A stretch of DNA of 64,000 nucleotides from SZUA-430 sp964561925 (GCA_964561925.1 CAZLRW010000001.1:1-64000); one strand, 5' to 3'. Numbered from the stretch's first letter, positions 1 to 8,051 are shown. Program-made: numbers and translations. The notes: generated by a model from the letters alone, not told the origin.

Positions 1-184
1 GACGCTTCACCGCTCAAAGAAAGAGCCGGCTGGAAGCCGGCGGTCCCAGGAAGAAGTCGCTTCCGGGAATCCCCCACATGCCCTCACCGAACTTCCTGGG
101 ACCGCCGGCATCCCTGCCGGCTCTTGCTGACGCTTCACCGCTCAAAGAAAGAGCCGGCTGGAAGCCGGCGGTCCCAGGAAGAAT
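1..184. repeat. REP palindromes with a 55-bp direct repeat
   Basis: Three REP-like palindromes occur here. The core GCCGGCTGGAAGCCGGC followed by GGTCCCAGG lies at about 24-50 and again at about 152-178, and the reverse-oriented form with the CATCC(C)TGCCGGC variant lies at 93-123. The stretch 1-55 is repeated almost perfectly at 129-184, including the flanking GACGCTTCACCGCTCAAAGA. The last copy ends about 20 bases before the tail tubular gene start. It is the same family as the palindromes found between the other phage genes of the window. Confidence 0.85.
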
Positions 185-205
185 TCGCTCCTAGGAATTT
201 CACAC

Positions 206-784
206 ATGCCAACCCTTACCGAACTCTCCGAGGTCGCGATCTGCAATCTCGCGCTCCAAGACGTCGGCCGTGGCTTGGCCATCACCGCGCTCGACGAGAA
301 CACGCAAGCCGCGCGCGTGTGCCGCCTGCGCTATCCGTTCGCGCGCGACGCGTGCTTGCGCGCGTATGATTGGAATTTCGCGGCCGCGCGGGCGAGCTTG
401 CCGGCCTTGGCGACGGCGCCGGCGTTCGGTTTCGCCAACGCGTATGAACTGCCGCCCGATTGCCTCTTTGTCCGCACGGTCGGCGAGGCGGACGACTGCA
501 CTTGGCTGGTGGAGAGTGGCGCGCTACTCACCGACGACGGCGCGCCGCTCAAGATCACCTACACCCGCGCGGTGACCGATCCCGTGCTATTCGATCCGCT
601 GTTCGCCGAAACGCTCGCAGTCCGGATTGCGTCGGAGATCGCCGTGTCGTTGACCGAGAGTACGGCCAAGGCGCAGGCGCTGTGGCAGGTCTATCAACAG
701 AAGTTGGCCGAGGCGCGGCGGCGGGATGCGCTGGAACGCGGGCGCGACGACTCCGTCGACGGATACTGGGTGCAAAGCCGGTGA
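206..784 (+). CDS. phage tail tubular protein A (T7 gp11-like)
   Basis: A 192-residue structural protein of the podovirus tail; in T7-type virions gp11 forms the gatekeeper ring between portal and nozzle. The length fits the family (about 190-200 residues). The N-terminus has the usual pattern of a short helix (residues 5-20), then a conserved stretch rich in R, W and F (about 40-62), and the C-terminal third is a long charged helix with A-E-A-R-R-R. The ATG at 206 lies after a REP end and AGGAAT. The last 77 codons plus the stop and trailing REP are duplicated at 3702-3978. The neighbours in a T7-like order would be the nozzle gene; here that gene is displaced to 8052 by about 7 kb of cargo. 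Confidence 0.85.
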   Translation: MPTLTELSEVAICNLALQDVGRGLAITALDENTQAARVCRLRYPFARDACLRAYDWNFAAARASLPALATAPAFGFANAYELPPDCLFVRTVGEADDCTWLVESGALLTDDGAPLKITYTRAVTDPVLFDPLFAETLAVRIASEIAVSLTESTAKAQALWQVYQQKLAEARRRDALERGRDDSVDGYWVQSR

Positions 785-794
785 CGGTGCCAGT

Positions 795-828
795 CTTCCT
801 GGGACCGCCGGCATCCTGCCGGCTCTTT
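795..828. repeat. REP palindrome
   Basis: TTCCTGGGACCGCCGGC followed by ATCCTGCCGGCTCTT lies 11 bases after the tail tubular stop codon. It is a single REP unit without an inverted partner. Confidence 0.85.
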
Positions 829-940
829 GTGCGTTGGAATTTCAACAGGAACCGATGCTCCCGGGGAACGCTTGAGGACAGGACGTTGCGCCGCAGACAC
901 ACGATCGTCGCATATGCTGTGGCGACCGGTGGGGGCTGCA

Positions 941-2512
941 ATGACTGCAAACAACATCTTTCGTCTGCTCGCCATTGTGGTCGGTGCGCTGTCGGCGCTG
1001 CAACTCATCAGGAGCGGGCTCGGGTTTTCGTTGTCGGAATTCCTCAACGCGTTGCTGAACCGATTTGAGGTCATTCTTTCCGTTGTCCTGGAGAAGGTCG
1101 AACCGTTCATCCGTGATCTTCTCACTGCATTGCGACGCTGGATCGGCGACTTGGATCTGCAGCGTCACTGGAAGCACGCATTCATCTTGTTGTGGTTGTT
1201 CCTCGGTGCATACGCGCGGACCACGACGGATTGGTCCGCGCATCCCGTCCGAACAGTTTTCCAATACGCCGTCGCGTTCCTCTGCGCGGCAGCGGCGGGC
1301 ATCGCCGCCGGGACAGTGCCACTGCAGCATCCGAGTCTCTTCTTGTGGCCGGTCGTCGGCTTCTTCGCCTTCCTACTTGCAACACGTGCCTGGGACGCGG
1401 TGTTCGTTCATGGAACAATGCGCGCATTCGGCCTTCTTGGGCTTGCCCACGCAGCGATCGTCGTTGCCGCGGTGTGGCTTGCGGCCCAAATGTCGATCAC
1501 AGCGGAGATTGGGATCGAGGTTGTACCGAACGCCGGTCTCCTGGCGCTGACCGCAGTCGTGATCCTGCTGGCTGTCATGCTCGTGGCGTTTGGTCTACCG
1601 GGCCGCGATGGGCACGGCGCCACGTGGTGGAAACGCCGCCAGGGCAATCCAGGCCGTTCAATGGGGCTCGACATTCTCGCAGTCATCGGCCTTGCCGTTC
1701 TTGTCGTCGCGTTGGTCCGGGTTGCGCCGCGCGCGGCGGAGGACCCAAAGCAGAATGTGGACGGCACTTGGAGCGACTGCGACGAGAAGGAGGTGTGGTG
1801 CCCGCAGATGGTGCGGTTTCCCACCGGGACCATTCAAATCGATGGGCGCCGCGTCGAGGTTAGGGCGTTCGCACTCTCCGAGACGGAGGTGACGTGGGCT
1901 CAGTACAATGAGTTTGCGAAGGAAGTCGGGTATTCGGAAGGCTATTGCTATGCAAGCGACGAACAGCGCGGCGGCTTCGGCTATCAAGGTCGAAGAGATT
2001 GGAGGCAGCCTGGGTTTGCACAAGGCAGGGACCACCCCGTTGTTTGCATCAGTTGGTATGCCGCGAAGGCCTATGTCGACTGGCTGAGGATGAAAACAGG
2101 TCACGCGTACCGGCTTCCGACCGATGTTGAGTGGCTGTACGCGGCGAGTACCGGCGTCGAATTCGGGCTGCCATGGAACTCGGAGGAGGAAGGTTGTGCT
2201 TACGGCAATTTCGGTTCCATCTACTGCAAAGACCGGTTCGCATTCACAGCACCGGTTAAGCAGTTTTCTGCGTTTGGCCGCGATGGCAAGAAACTGTACG
2301 ATCTGTTTGGAAACGCATGGGAGTGGGTCGAGGATTGCGACGCCGGAGCGGACGAAAGTGATTTTTGGCCCAAATGGCTTTCGCCGTGTTCCCGGCGCGT
2401 GCTTCGCGGCGGTTCTTGGAACTACGATCCGGGGGACGCATCGTTCCGCGGCAGGTACACTGCAACATTCCGGAGCGGCAACTTCGGTTTCCGGGTGGCG
2501 AGAACCTATTAG
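941..2512 (+). CDS. membrane-anchored FGE/SUMF1-fold protein, probable DGR target (copy 1)
   Basis: A 523-residue protein. I chose ATG 941 because GGTGGGGG lies just upstream; an in-frame opening to 827 runs through the REP. The first 290 residues contain about seven hydrophobic segments. The C-terminal 230 residues have the formylglycine-generating-enzyme / C-type-lectin fold pattern (ALSETEVTWAQYNEF, YRLPTDVEW, FGNAWEW, RVLRGGSW, FGFRVAR). The paired cysteines of true FGE after RGGS are missing, so sulfatase activation is unlikely. Proteins of this fold are the commonest ligand-binding targets of diversity-generating retroelements. The segment between RGGSW and FRVAR is rich in NNC codons (AAC, TAC, GAC, TTC, GGC, AGC), as expected of adenine mutagenesis from AAC template codons. 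A hairpin and an avd-like gene follow directly. A diverged paralogue lies at 4099. Confidence 0.75.
   Translation: MTANNIFRLLAIVVGALSALQLIRSGLGFSLSEFLNALLNRFEVILSVVLEKVEPFIRDLLTALRRWIGDLDLQRHWKHAFILLWLFLGAYARTTTDWSAHPVRTVFQYAVAFLCAAAAGIAAGTVPLQHPSLFLWPVVGFFAFLLATRAWDAVFVHGTMRAFGLLGLAHAAIVVAAVWLAAQMSITAEIGIEVVPNAGLLALTAVVILLAVMLVAFGLPGRDGHGATWWKRRQGNPGRSMGLDILAVIGLAVLVVALVRVAPRAAEDPKQNVDGTWSDCDEKEVWCPQMVRFPTGTIQIDGRRVEVRAFALSETEVTWAQYNEFAKEVGYSEGYCYASDEQRGGFGYQGRRDWRQPGFAQGRDHPVVCISWYAAKAYVDWLRMKTGHAYRLPTDVEWLYAASTGVEFGLPWNSEEEGCAYGNFGSIYCKDRFAFTAPVKQFSAFGRDGKKLYDLFGNAWEWVEDCDAGADESDFWPKWLSPCSRRVLRGGSWNYDPGDASFRGRYTATFRSGNFGFRVARTY
2413..2506 (+). other. candidate DGR variable region (VR-like)
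   Basis: The 3' end of the FGE-fold gene between the codons for RGGSW and FRVAR. About half the codons are NNC, with different residues at the positions usually diversified. The sequence around the stop codon (TATTAGGTCCTGAATCTTG) is shared with the second FGE gene (GATTAGGTCTTAGTTCTTG), which could mark an initiation-of-mutagenic-homing element. I found no template repeat in the window, so the assignment rests on protein family and context. Confidence 0.4.
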
Positions 2513-2547
2513 GTCCTGAATCTTGCTCTCTTTACTTCCTTTGGGGG

Positions 2548-2575
2548 GCGGGGGCGTAAGCCCCCGCTGCTTTTT
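2548..2575 (+). terminator. 8-bp GC hairpin with T run (terminator or DGR cruciform)
   Basis: GCGGGGGC (2548-2555), loop GTAA (2556-2559), GCCCCCGC (2560-2567), then TGC and five T (2571-2575). The T run makes it a good intrinsic terminator. A short perfect hairpin with a four-base loop a few tens of bases behind a VR is also a known feature of DGR target sites. The loop GTAA does not fit the GRNA tetraloop consensus reported for those. Confidence 0.65.
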
Positions 2576-2577
2576 CT

Positions 2578-2988
2578 GTGAACGCGCGGGATGACGCATC
2601 AGCGCCACGTCGCACCAGCGAACGCGAGAGTGCGCGCCGCGGCGGTCCCGCGGTGGAAGCGGCGTATCGGCTTGTCCTTTGGGTTATTCCAACGATTGAG
2701 AAGTATCCGCGCGCACTCAAGTTCACGCTCGGTGACCGCACGATCGCGACAAGCCTTGATGTTCTCGACCGCCTGATCTCAGCAACCTACGCGCGGGACC
2801 GGCAATCGCACTTATCCGCAGCGAATTTGGCGATCGAGAAGTTGCGCTTCTTCCTGCTGACGTTCCACCGCACGAAGAAGAGCCGGCAGGATGCCGGCGG
2901 TCCCAGGAAGAAAGACGCGTGCGACGCTGTTTGGGCCGTTGATCGGTCGTGTTCCTGGGACCGCCGGCTTCTAGTCGGCTCTTGCTGA
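2578..2988 (+). pseudogene. bAvd-like four-helix protein, truncated by REP sequence
   Basis: The reading frame from GTG 2578 (or GTG 2653) encodes the pattern of the DGR accessory variability determinant / four-helix bundle family: YRLVLWVIPTIEKYPRALKF, then LGDRTIATSLDVLDRLISA, then NLAIEKLRFFL. These are helices 1 to 3 of a roughly 110-120-residue family. From about 2865 the frame runs into REP sequence (translated SRQDAGGPRKK), so the last helix is lost. The position directly behind the FGE-fold target matches the order target-avd-TR-RT of known DGRs, but no TR or reverse transcriptase follows. The homology call is by motif reading only. Confidence 0.6.
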
Positions 2989-3160
2989 CGTTCCACCGCA
3001 CGAAGGGCCGGCAGGATGCCGGCGGCCCAGGAAGAAAGACGCGTGCGACGTTGTTTGGGTCGCTGATCGGTGATGTTCCTGAGACCGGCAGCTTCTAGCC
3101 GGCTCTTGCTGAATTTCCACCGCACAAAGAGCCGACAGGATGCCGGCGGTCCGAGGGAGT
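2873..3160. repeat. cluster of five REP units in alternating orientation
   Basis: REP-like palindromes at about 2877-2910, 2950-2985, 3004-3034, 3076-3110 and 3126-3156 alternate in direction and carry substitutions (TTCTAGTCGGC, GGCGGCCCAGG, GAGACCGGCAGC). The spacers share CTTGCTGA..TTCCACCGCAC. The cluster has eaten into the 3' end of the avd-like gene. Confidence 0.8.
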
Positions 3161-3303
3161 GTGCCGCGCGCGCGAAAACTCGGGAGCCCTTGCCCGCCGG
3201 GGGCGAACCTCGACGAGCGTCGTTCCGGTTCCTGTCGTCGTACCGTCTTATTGGGACGATAGCGTTGCTTGACTGTGAGCTGACGTTGCATGGGGGAGAG
3301 CCA

Positions 3304-3618
3304 ATGCCGATCTATGTTCTGCTTTCTATTGCGTTGAAGTTGTCGCTGATCGCCCTTGGAATAGCGCTCACGTTGCTTGGGTTCTACGTCGTTCCGGCCG
3401 AAAGCGGGTGGTTCAGCAGCGTTCCACAATTGGACGAGGTGGTCATTCAGGTGATCGGTGCTCTTGACATTCGGATTCCGAGGCTGACGCTCGGCTTCGC
3501 GATGGTCGGTGCGGGACTCTTGATGCTTTGGCTCGGTGTGCGGTGGCGCATCGTCTTTAAGAACGGCAACATGTTGCTCGATATGTTCCATAACATGATC
3601 GGGAATCTGCTTCGCTAG
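3304..3618 (+). CDS. small two-helix membrane protein, unknown
   Basis: 104 residues, start ATG 3304 with GGGGGAGAG upstream. There are two clear hydrophobic segments (about residues 3-30 and 62-82) separated by a loop with VVPAESGWFSSVPQ. The C-terminus is basic and amphipathic. I do not recognise the family. It lies between the broken avd-like gene and an imperfect palindrome, inside the first cargo block; it may belong to the FGE protein in the membrane, but nothing shows this directly. Confidence 0.5.
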   Translation: MPIYVLLSIALKLSLIALGIALTLLGFYVVPAESGWFSSVPQLDEVVIQVIGALDIRIPRLTLGFAMVGAGLLMLWLGVRWRIVFKNGNMLLDMFHNMIGNLLR

Positions 3619-3637
3619 GCGCGACCAAAATTCGCAT

Positions 3638-3699
3638 TTGGGGGCAGCATACCTATTCCCGTCGGTTCCGTAGTGGGGAATAGGTATGCTGTCCCCCAA
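3638..3699. repeat. 23-bp imperfect inverted repeat
   Basis: Left arm TTGGGGGCAGCATACCTATT.. at 3638-3660, right arm ..AATAGGTATGCTGTCCCCCA at 3676-3699, with a 15-base loop and one inserted T in the right arm. It is unlike the GCCGGC REP family of the window. It ends three bases before the duplicated tail-tubular fragment, so it marks the junction of the first cargo block. Confidence 0.8.
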
Positions 3700-3701
3700 T
3701 T

Positions 3702-3934
3702 CAGTCACCTACACACGCGCTGTCACCGATCCCGTGCTGTTCGATCCGCTGTTCGTCGAGACGCTCGCGGTCAGGATCGCGTCGGAGATCGCCGTGTCGT
3801 TGACCGAGAGTACGGCCAAGGCGCACGCGCGTTGGCAGGTCTATCTGCAGAAGCTAGCCGAGGCGCGGCGGCGGGATGCGCAGGAACGCGGACGGGACGA
3901 CTCCGTCGACGGATACTGGCTGCAAAGCCGGTGA
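3702..3934 (+). pseudogene. 5'-truncated copy of tail tubular protein A
   Basis: Collinear with 552-784 at an offset of exactly 3150 bases, about 90% identical by eye. It covers the last 77 codons, the stop codon and the REP behind it. The frame is still open but lacks the N-terminal 115 residues. It begins next to an inverted repeat (3638-3699). Because the full-length gene lies upstream, this is a remnant of recombination. Confidence 0.9.
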
Positions 3935-3944
3935 CGGTGCCGGC

Positions 3945-3978
3945 TTTCCTGGGACCGACGGCATCCTGCCGGCTCTGG
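3945..3978. repeat. REP unit behind the tail-tubular fragment
   Basis: TTCCTGGGACCGACGGCATC followed by CTGCCGGCTCT, at the same distance from the stop codon as the unit at 795-828. It was therefore part of the duplicated segment. Confidence 0.8.
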
Positions 3979-4098
3979 GGCTGCTGCAATACAAGAGCGT
4001 TGCCCGTTCTCGCCGGCCGTTTCTCAAACGACGTGCCGAAATTTAGACACAATTGGTGCCGTCAATGAAGTGCGGTAGCAGGGTCGAGGGAGCGGGGT

Positions 4099-5811
4099 AT
4101 GACAAATTCAAGGTTGTTGGGCTGGCTGTTCTTTTTGTTCAGCGTGGCGATCGTCCTTCCCTCGACGCTCTACTTCGCCCGGAACGGGCTTGGGCTCGCG
4201 CTCTCGGATTTTTTCGATCAGCTGGTGAACTGGGTCGACGACGAACTCGCCAAGGTCCTGCGGCCGCTCGTCGAATCCTGGTTGAAACCTGCCTTTCAAT
4301 GGTTGCGGGAGCAATTCGGCTTGCCGCTGCATTTGCAGCCGCACTGGCGTCACGTGTTCGTGGTGCTTTGGTTGTTATTCGGTGCCTATGGGAAGGCGAC
4401 AACGCCATCATTTCTCGGCTGGATAGCGTCGTTGAAATTTTGGAGCGCGCTCACTTGCGCGCTCGTCGCCGCGATTGCCGCCGGAACGGTGGCGTTGACG
4501 GGATTCGGCGTCGTGCTCTTTCCCCTTGCGGGCTTCTACACGTTCCTTTGGCTCAATGGTCTCGGTTTGCAGGGCACGAACTATCTCTACGGCGCGGTCT
4601 TTTTGAGCGGGTTCGGAATTGTAACTGCGTTCTTGGTACCTTCTGGTTTCCCGCTCTTGTCCAATTTGGCACCAAGCGTGCCGTTGCTCGGGCTGGCGTT
4701 TGCAGTTGTGATCTTCGCTCTATACCTGTTGTTCTTAGGAATGCCTGGTCACGAGGCAGCCGAGGGCACGTGGTTGGAGCGGCGCGTTGCGAATCCGGGC
4801 ACGCGAATTGCAGGCATTGTCCTGACACCCGTGGTGCTCGCAGCGTTCGTCACTTGGCGGAGCGATCTATCTCCGGATCAGATGCGACAGTTCGAACCGG
4901 CACGAGATTTCGGTGACGGTACGTTCCAGGACTGCGAAGACTGTCCCCGAATGGTCAAAATTCCTGCGGGCGAGTTCCGTATGGGGTCGGACGAGACCGA
5001 AGTCGCATGGGCGACAAAACTCGGCGCGCCGAAGGGATTCGTTGCGCGTGAGACGCCCACTCGTATTGTTAGAGTTGGTGCGTTCGCGCTGGGCGCGACG
5101 GAGGTCACGCGCCGTCAATTTGAAGTCTTCCTGAAGGAGGCGCATCACGATGTTTCGGGTCATTGCACGGGCTGGGGCGGCGCCGTCACGACGACGGGTG
5201 CCGGTTGGAGTTCGCTTGAGCCCGGATTTCATCAGGATGCCGATCACCCGGCTGTTTGCGTGACACACTGGGATGCGGTGAAGTACGCGGAATGGCTCAG
5301 CCGAAAAACCGGTCACAGGTACCGGCTCCCAACTGAAGCGGAGTGGGAGTACGCGGCTCGAGCCGGAACGACCACAAGCCGCTATTGGGGGCAGGGCAAT
5401 GAGGACGCCTGTCAGTACGCCAATGTGTTCGACGCATCGGCTGCTGCGTTTTTCAGGTCCGATGCAAAGCATGAAAGCATGGTGTTCCCGTGCGACGATG
5501 GTTATGCGTTCACGGCGCCTGTCCGCAAGTACAAGCCGAATGCCTTTGGTCTCTACGACATGTTAGGCAATGCGTGGGAGTGGACGCTCGATTGCTATCG
5601 CGTAAACTACAATGGGGCGCCGTCCGAAGTGTCTATCTCGTGGGCTGAGAGTTGCGGTGGTTTCAATTTCTCGGAACTTGTCGGCTTGCGCGTGTTCCGC
5701 GGCGGCGGGTGGTACAGCGGTCCATGGAGGGTGCGTTCCACCAACCGGGGCAGGCAAAACGCTACTGAGCGTAACTTCAGTGCAGGCTTCCGGGTTGCGA
5801 GAGTCGATTAG
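4099..5811 (+). CDS. membrane-anchored FGE/SUMF1-fold protein (copy 2)
   Basis: 570 residues, ATG 4099 with GGGAGCGGGG upstream. Same plan as the protein at 941: about seven hydrophobic segments in the first 270 residues, then an FGE/C-type-lectin domain (RMGSDETEVAWA, FALGATEVTRRQFEVF, YRLPTEAEWEYAARAG, MLGNAWEWTLDCY, RVFRGGGW, GFRVARVD). The two proteins look roughly 40-45% identical by eye, much less than the tail-tubular ends that precede them. Catalytic FGE cysteines are missing after RGGGW. The segment before FRVAR is a VR-like candidate, but no hairpin or avd gene follows. It is probably a surface or periplasm-facing binding protein. Confidence 0.7.
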   Translation: MTNSRLLGWLFFLFSVAIVLPSTLYFARNGLGLALSDFFDQLVNWVDDELAKVLRPLVESWLKPAFQWLREQFGLPLHLQPHWRHVFVVLWLLFGAYGKATTPSFLGWIASLKFWSALTCALVAAIAAGTVALTGFGVVLFPLAGFYTFLWLNGLGLQGTNYLYGAVFLSGFGIVTAFLVPSGFPLLSNLAPSVPLLGLAFAVVIFALYLLFLGMPGHEAAEGTWLERRVANPGTRIAGIVLTPVVLAAFVTWRSDLSPDQMRQFEPARDFGDGTFQDCEDCPRMVKIPAGEFRMGSDETEVAWATKLGAPKGFVARETPTRIVRVGAFALGATEVTRRQFEVFLKEAHHDVSGHCTGWGGAVTTTGAGWSSLEPGFHQDADHPAVCVTHWDAVKYAEWLSRKTGHRYRLPTEAEWEYAARAGTTTSRYWGQGNEDACQYANVFDASAAAFFRSDAKHESMVFPCDDGYAFTAPVRKYKPNAFGLYDMLGNAWEWTLDCYRVNYNGAPSEVSISWAESCGGFNFSELVGLRVFRGGGWYSGPWRVRSTNRGRQNATERNFSAGFRVARVD

Positions 5812-5966
5812 GTCTTAGTTCTTGTCATCCTGCATGTCTTCTCGGATTGTGCGAGGCGCGTCGCAAGGGGGACTACCAGGGAGTCTGTCGGGCGGGCCGG
5901 TTGAACAAGAGGGCTTCTCATTGCGCGACTCGACTTGGGAACGCGCTCACTTGCATCTGTGGTGGA

Positions 5967-6752
5967 CTAGCCCTTTCGCGTGCGCGGCGCGCGCCACGCG
6001 CCCGGATACAGCGCCTGCCAGTCTTTAAGTCTTTTTGACCGTTCAACGGTGCGAGTTTGCGTCTCCGAATCGTTGTCAATCAGTTCGGACTTCGCGTGAC
6101 TGCGCAGTATTTGATCTATTTCGTCTGCAATTCTATCCGCAACATCAGCCAGCCGCTTCACATAAGTGGTCGCTTTACCCTTCACAGTCGGTGGCAGACG
6201 GTCGATGGGAAAATGACGAAGTGCCCGAATGCCTTCCGCAATGAATGCATCGCTGTCGCTCAGTCTCATCCGAATGTCACGCAACCTTCGAAGTGCCATC
6301 CGATTCAAGTCCAGCGCCTCAATCGTATATTCTCCGGTGGGAGTTTTTCCCTCTAGACGCTGATTTGAGACGCGAAAATGGTCGGCGTGCACGTCCTCGT
6401 CAGCCTTGAAGAAGCGAAGTCCGATTGCACGAGCGTCTGCTGGAGGACATCTATCGCCTTTGTATGTGTTGCACGGTTCACAAGAGTAGATGAGGTTTGC
6501 GTAATCGTGCTCCAGGTCGCGTCTAGCCGCGCGAGGTTCATAGTGGTCGATTGAAAACCTAATCGCCATTGCTTCAGCTTCGGTGATCGAGCAATACCCG
6601 CACGAGTACCAGAAATCGTAGCGCAGGTACTGCCGATACTCTTCATAGCCCTTTCCGGGCGGCACGGCCGACCTGATCACGCGAGGCATGGACTCACTAG
6701 GCAGCGGCGAGACTAGCTGATGCTTCGCTTTGGACTCTGTTTCGCCGGTCAT
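5967..6752 (-). CDS. HNH nuclease, last gene of a three-gene operon
   Basis: 261 residues. The HNH/zinc core is visible at about residues 52-100: CGYC, FSIDHYEP, YANLIYSCEPCNTYKGD. The first CxxC, the DH, the N and the second CxxC are all present, so the nuclease looks intact. The C-terminal half is helical and charged with no family I recognise. Its ATG overlaps the stop of the preceding gene by four bases (ATGA), so it is translationally coupled. The resemblance to HNH effectors of defence modules such as PtuB is only general. Confidence 0.75.
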   Translation of the reverse strand: MTGETESKAKHQLVSPLPSESMPRVIRSAVPPGKGYEEYRQYLRYDFWYSCGYCSITEAEAMAIRFSIDHYEPRAARRDLEHDYANLIYSCEPCNTYKGDRCPPADARAIGLRFFKADEDVHADHFRVSNQRLEGKTPTGEYTIEALDLNRMALRRLRDIRMRLSDSDAFIAEGIRALRHFPIDRLPPTVKGKATTYVKRLADVADRIADEIDQILRSHAKSELIDNDSETQTRTVERSKRLKDWQALYPGAWRAPRTRKG

Positions 6753-7204
6753 TTTTTTGGAAGATGCTGTTCGAGTTGTAACCGAAAGTTCTGGATATCG
6801 TCGTGAAGTTGCTCATACTGCGCAACGGCGCTCTCCAGAGCATCTAGTACAAAGCCGTTCTTGGCGTCTTCTATTCGATCCAGCGACCAGCGGACGTAAT
6901 TCAGCCGATTCTGGTCCTTTCGGCTCATGTTGCCAGCGAACTTCTTGTCGAGCAAAGCCCGTCGTTCGTCTAGCAGCGCTTGGTGTTCGTCATCCGAGAT
7001 GCTTGCAGCATTGATGCGACCTGCGACACGTGCGGCAAGAGCGTACGCATGGTTTGTCTGTTGAGAATTCGTGCCACGAACCATACTGGCCGTGTCGGAC
7101 TCGCTGGTCGTGATTACTTCGCGGGTTGTCGACCGGACCTGGTCGATTCGCGAAGAAATCAAACGGTCTTGTGTTTCACGGCTTGTCGCTGACGATGTCG
7201 GCAT
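6749..7204 (-). CDS. unknown helical protein, middle gene of the HNH operon
   Basis: 151 residues, no recognised family. Residues 60-150 are predicted largely helical with heptad-like spacing (DEHQALLDERRALLDKKF, LESAVAQYEQLHDDIQNF), suggesting a coiled coil and a role in complex assembly. It overlaps the preceding gene by 29 bases and the HNH gene by 4. Confidence 0.6.
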   Translation of the reverse strand: MPTSSATSRETQDRLISSRIDQVRSTTREVITTSESDTASMVRGTNSQQTNHAYALAARVAGRINAASISDDEHQALLDERRALLDKKFAGNMSRKDQNRLNYVRWSLDRIEDAKNGFVLDALESAVAQYEQLHDDIQNFRLQLEQHLPKK

Positions 7205-7946
7205 CGAAACGATTTCCCTCCGCTAGTTCCTCAAAATATGTCAGGGCCGCTTGTTGTGCACTTCGCACAATATCTTCAAGGCCGTTCTGTGAACGGGTGT
7301 TAACGCCGGTGCCGTCGAAAGTCCGCTGCCAATCGAACGATAGGTTGACCAAATTGTCGGCTCCTTCAGTCTTAGTCAACGTGTGTATGCACCGATCTTG
7401 CCACGCGCGCGTCGTCGCGAGGTTTGTCGTGATGTTGAACCCAAAGGCGTGCGGCGCCATACGCCATGGGCGAGCAATATGATCGATGAACTTGAGCACT
7501 CCCGGAGGAAGTTCGTCTTCCGCAACGGCGGATTGCGAAACAATTCCGATGCGGCGTACGCCTCTCTGCGCGGGTCCGGGCAGCAGCAGAGTCGTAGCTA
7601 TCAACTGCCGTAAGACGGTATCAAGCAGCTGGGTGTATGGCGCGGCACGCGAGATGAGCTCCGCGACAGGTGGGCCCGCGCTAGTCGGCCGCGCTTTGAG
7701 TCGATGCGCAAATGATACGATGATCTTCGTCGGCTCCACGAAAGTCTGATACCCGTCCTCGGTGCTGTAGCTAAATGCATTCGACGGCGTCGGATCGAGC
7801 GTGAACATCTGCCGATCGCCTTCGAATCTTTGGTTGAGGATGGGTGCGAGGGCGTCCATTAACGAAGCCGCTGACGCAGAGTATGGCTCAAGAAAGAAGC
7901 CCACGACTGGGGTCGACGCGAGTTTATCGCACCAGCTAGTACCCAC
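7176..7946 (-). CDS. unknown protein, first gene of the HNH operon
   Basis: 256 residues from GTG 7946, chosen because GGGAGG lies six bases upstream. No transmembrane segment or catalytic motif is evident. The pattern (VVGFFLEPYSASAASLMDAL near the N-terminus, IIVSFAHRLKARP in the middle) is loosely like the sporadic TIGR04255-type family, but I would not assign it. It diverges from the tail gene at 8052. The tight operon with an HNH nuclease inside a prophage suggests sensing or regulation in a defence module. Confidence 0.6.
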   Translation of the reverse strand: MGTSWCDKLASTPVVGFFLEPYSASAASLMDALAPILNQRFEGDRQMFTLDPTPSNAFSYSTEDGYQTFVEPTKIIVSFAHRLKARPTSAGPPVAELISRAAPYTQLLDTVLRQLIATTLLLPGPAQRGVRRIGIVSQSAVAEDELPPGVLKFIDHIARPWRMAPHAFGFNITTNLATTRAWQDRCIHTLTKTEGADNLVNLSFDWQRTFDGTGVNTRSQNGLEDIVRSAQQAALTYFEELAEGNRFDADIVSDKP

Positions 7947-8051
7947 AACGATCCTCCCAAGTTATTGCCATCGCGACTTTAACACCATCCGGCTCCAAAT
8001 TCGCCTGCGTGAGTGCTGTTTGCCCAGTTCTGTTAGCCGCACAAGAGTCAG

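Noticed and set aside
827..940. N-terminal extension of the first FGE-fold protein
   Set aside because: The frame is open back to 827 but runs through the REP region; ATG 941 has a ribosome site and starts at the first hydrophobic segment.
941..5811. True formylglycine-generating enzymes for sulfatases
   Set aside because: Neither protein has the cysteine pair after RGGS/RGGG needed for catalysis, and no sulfatase gene is nearby.
5822..6038. Small frames behind the second FGE gene
   Set aside because: Two overlapping frames in different phases, no ribosome site, no motif.
2500..8051. Search for a DGR reverse transcriptase and template repeat
   Set aside because: No frame shows a YxDD-type RT motif, and I saw no A-rich near-copy of the VR-like ends in the surrounding intergenic DNA. 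The DGR is therefore reported only as a remnant.
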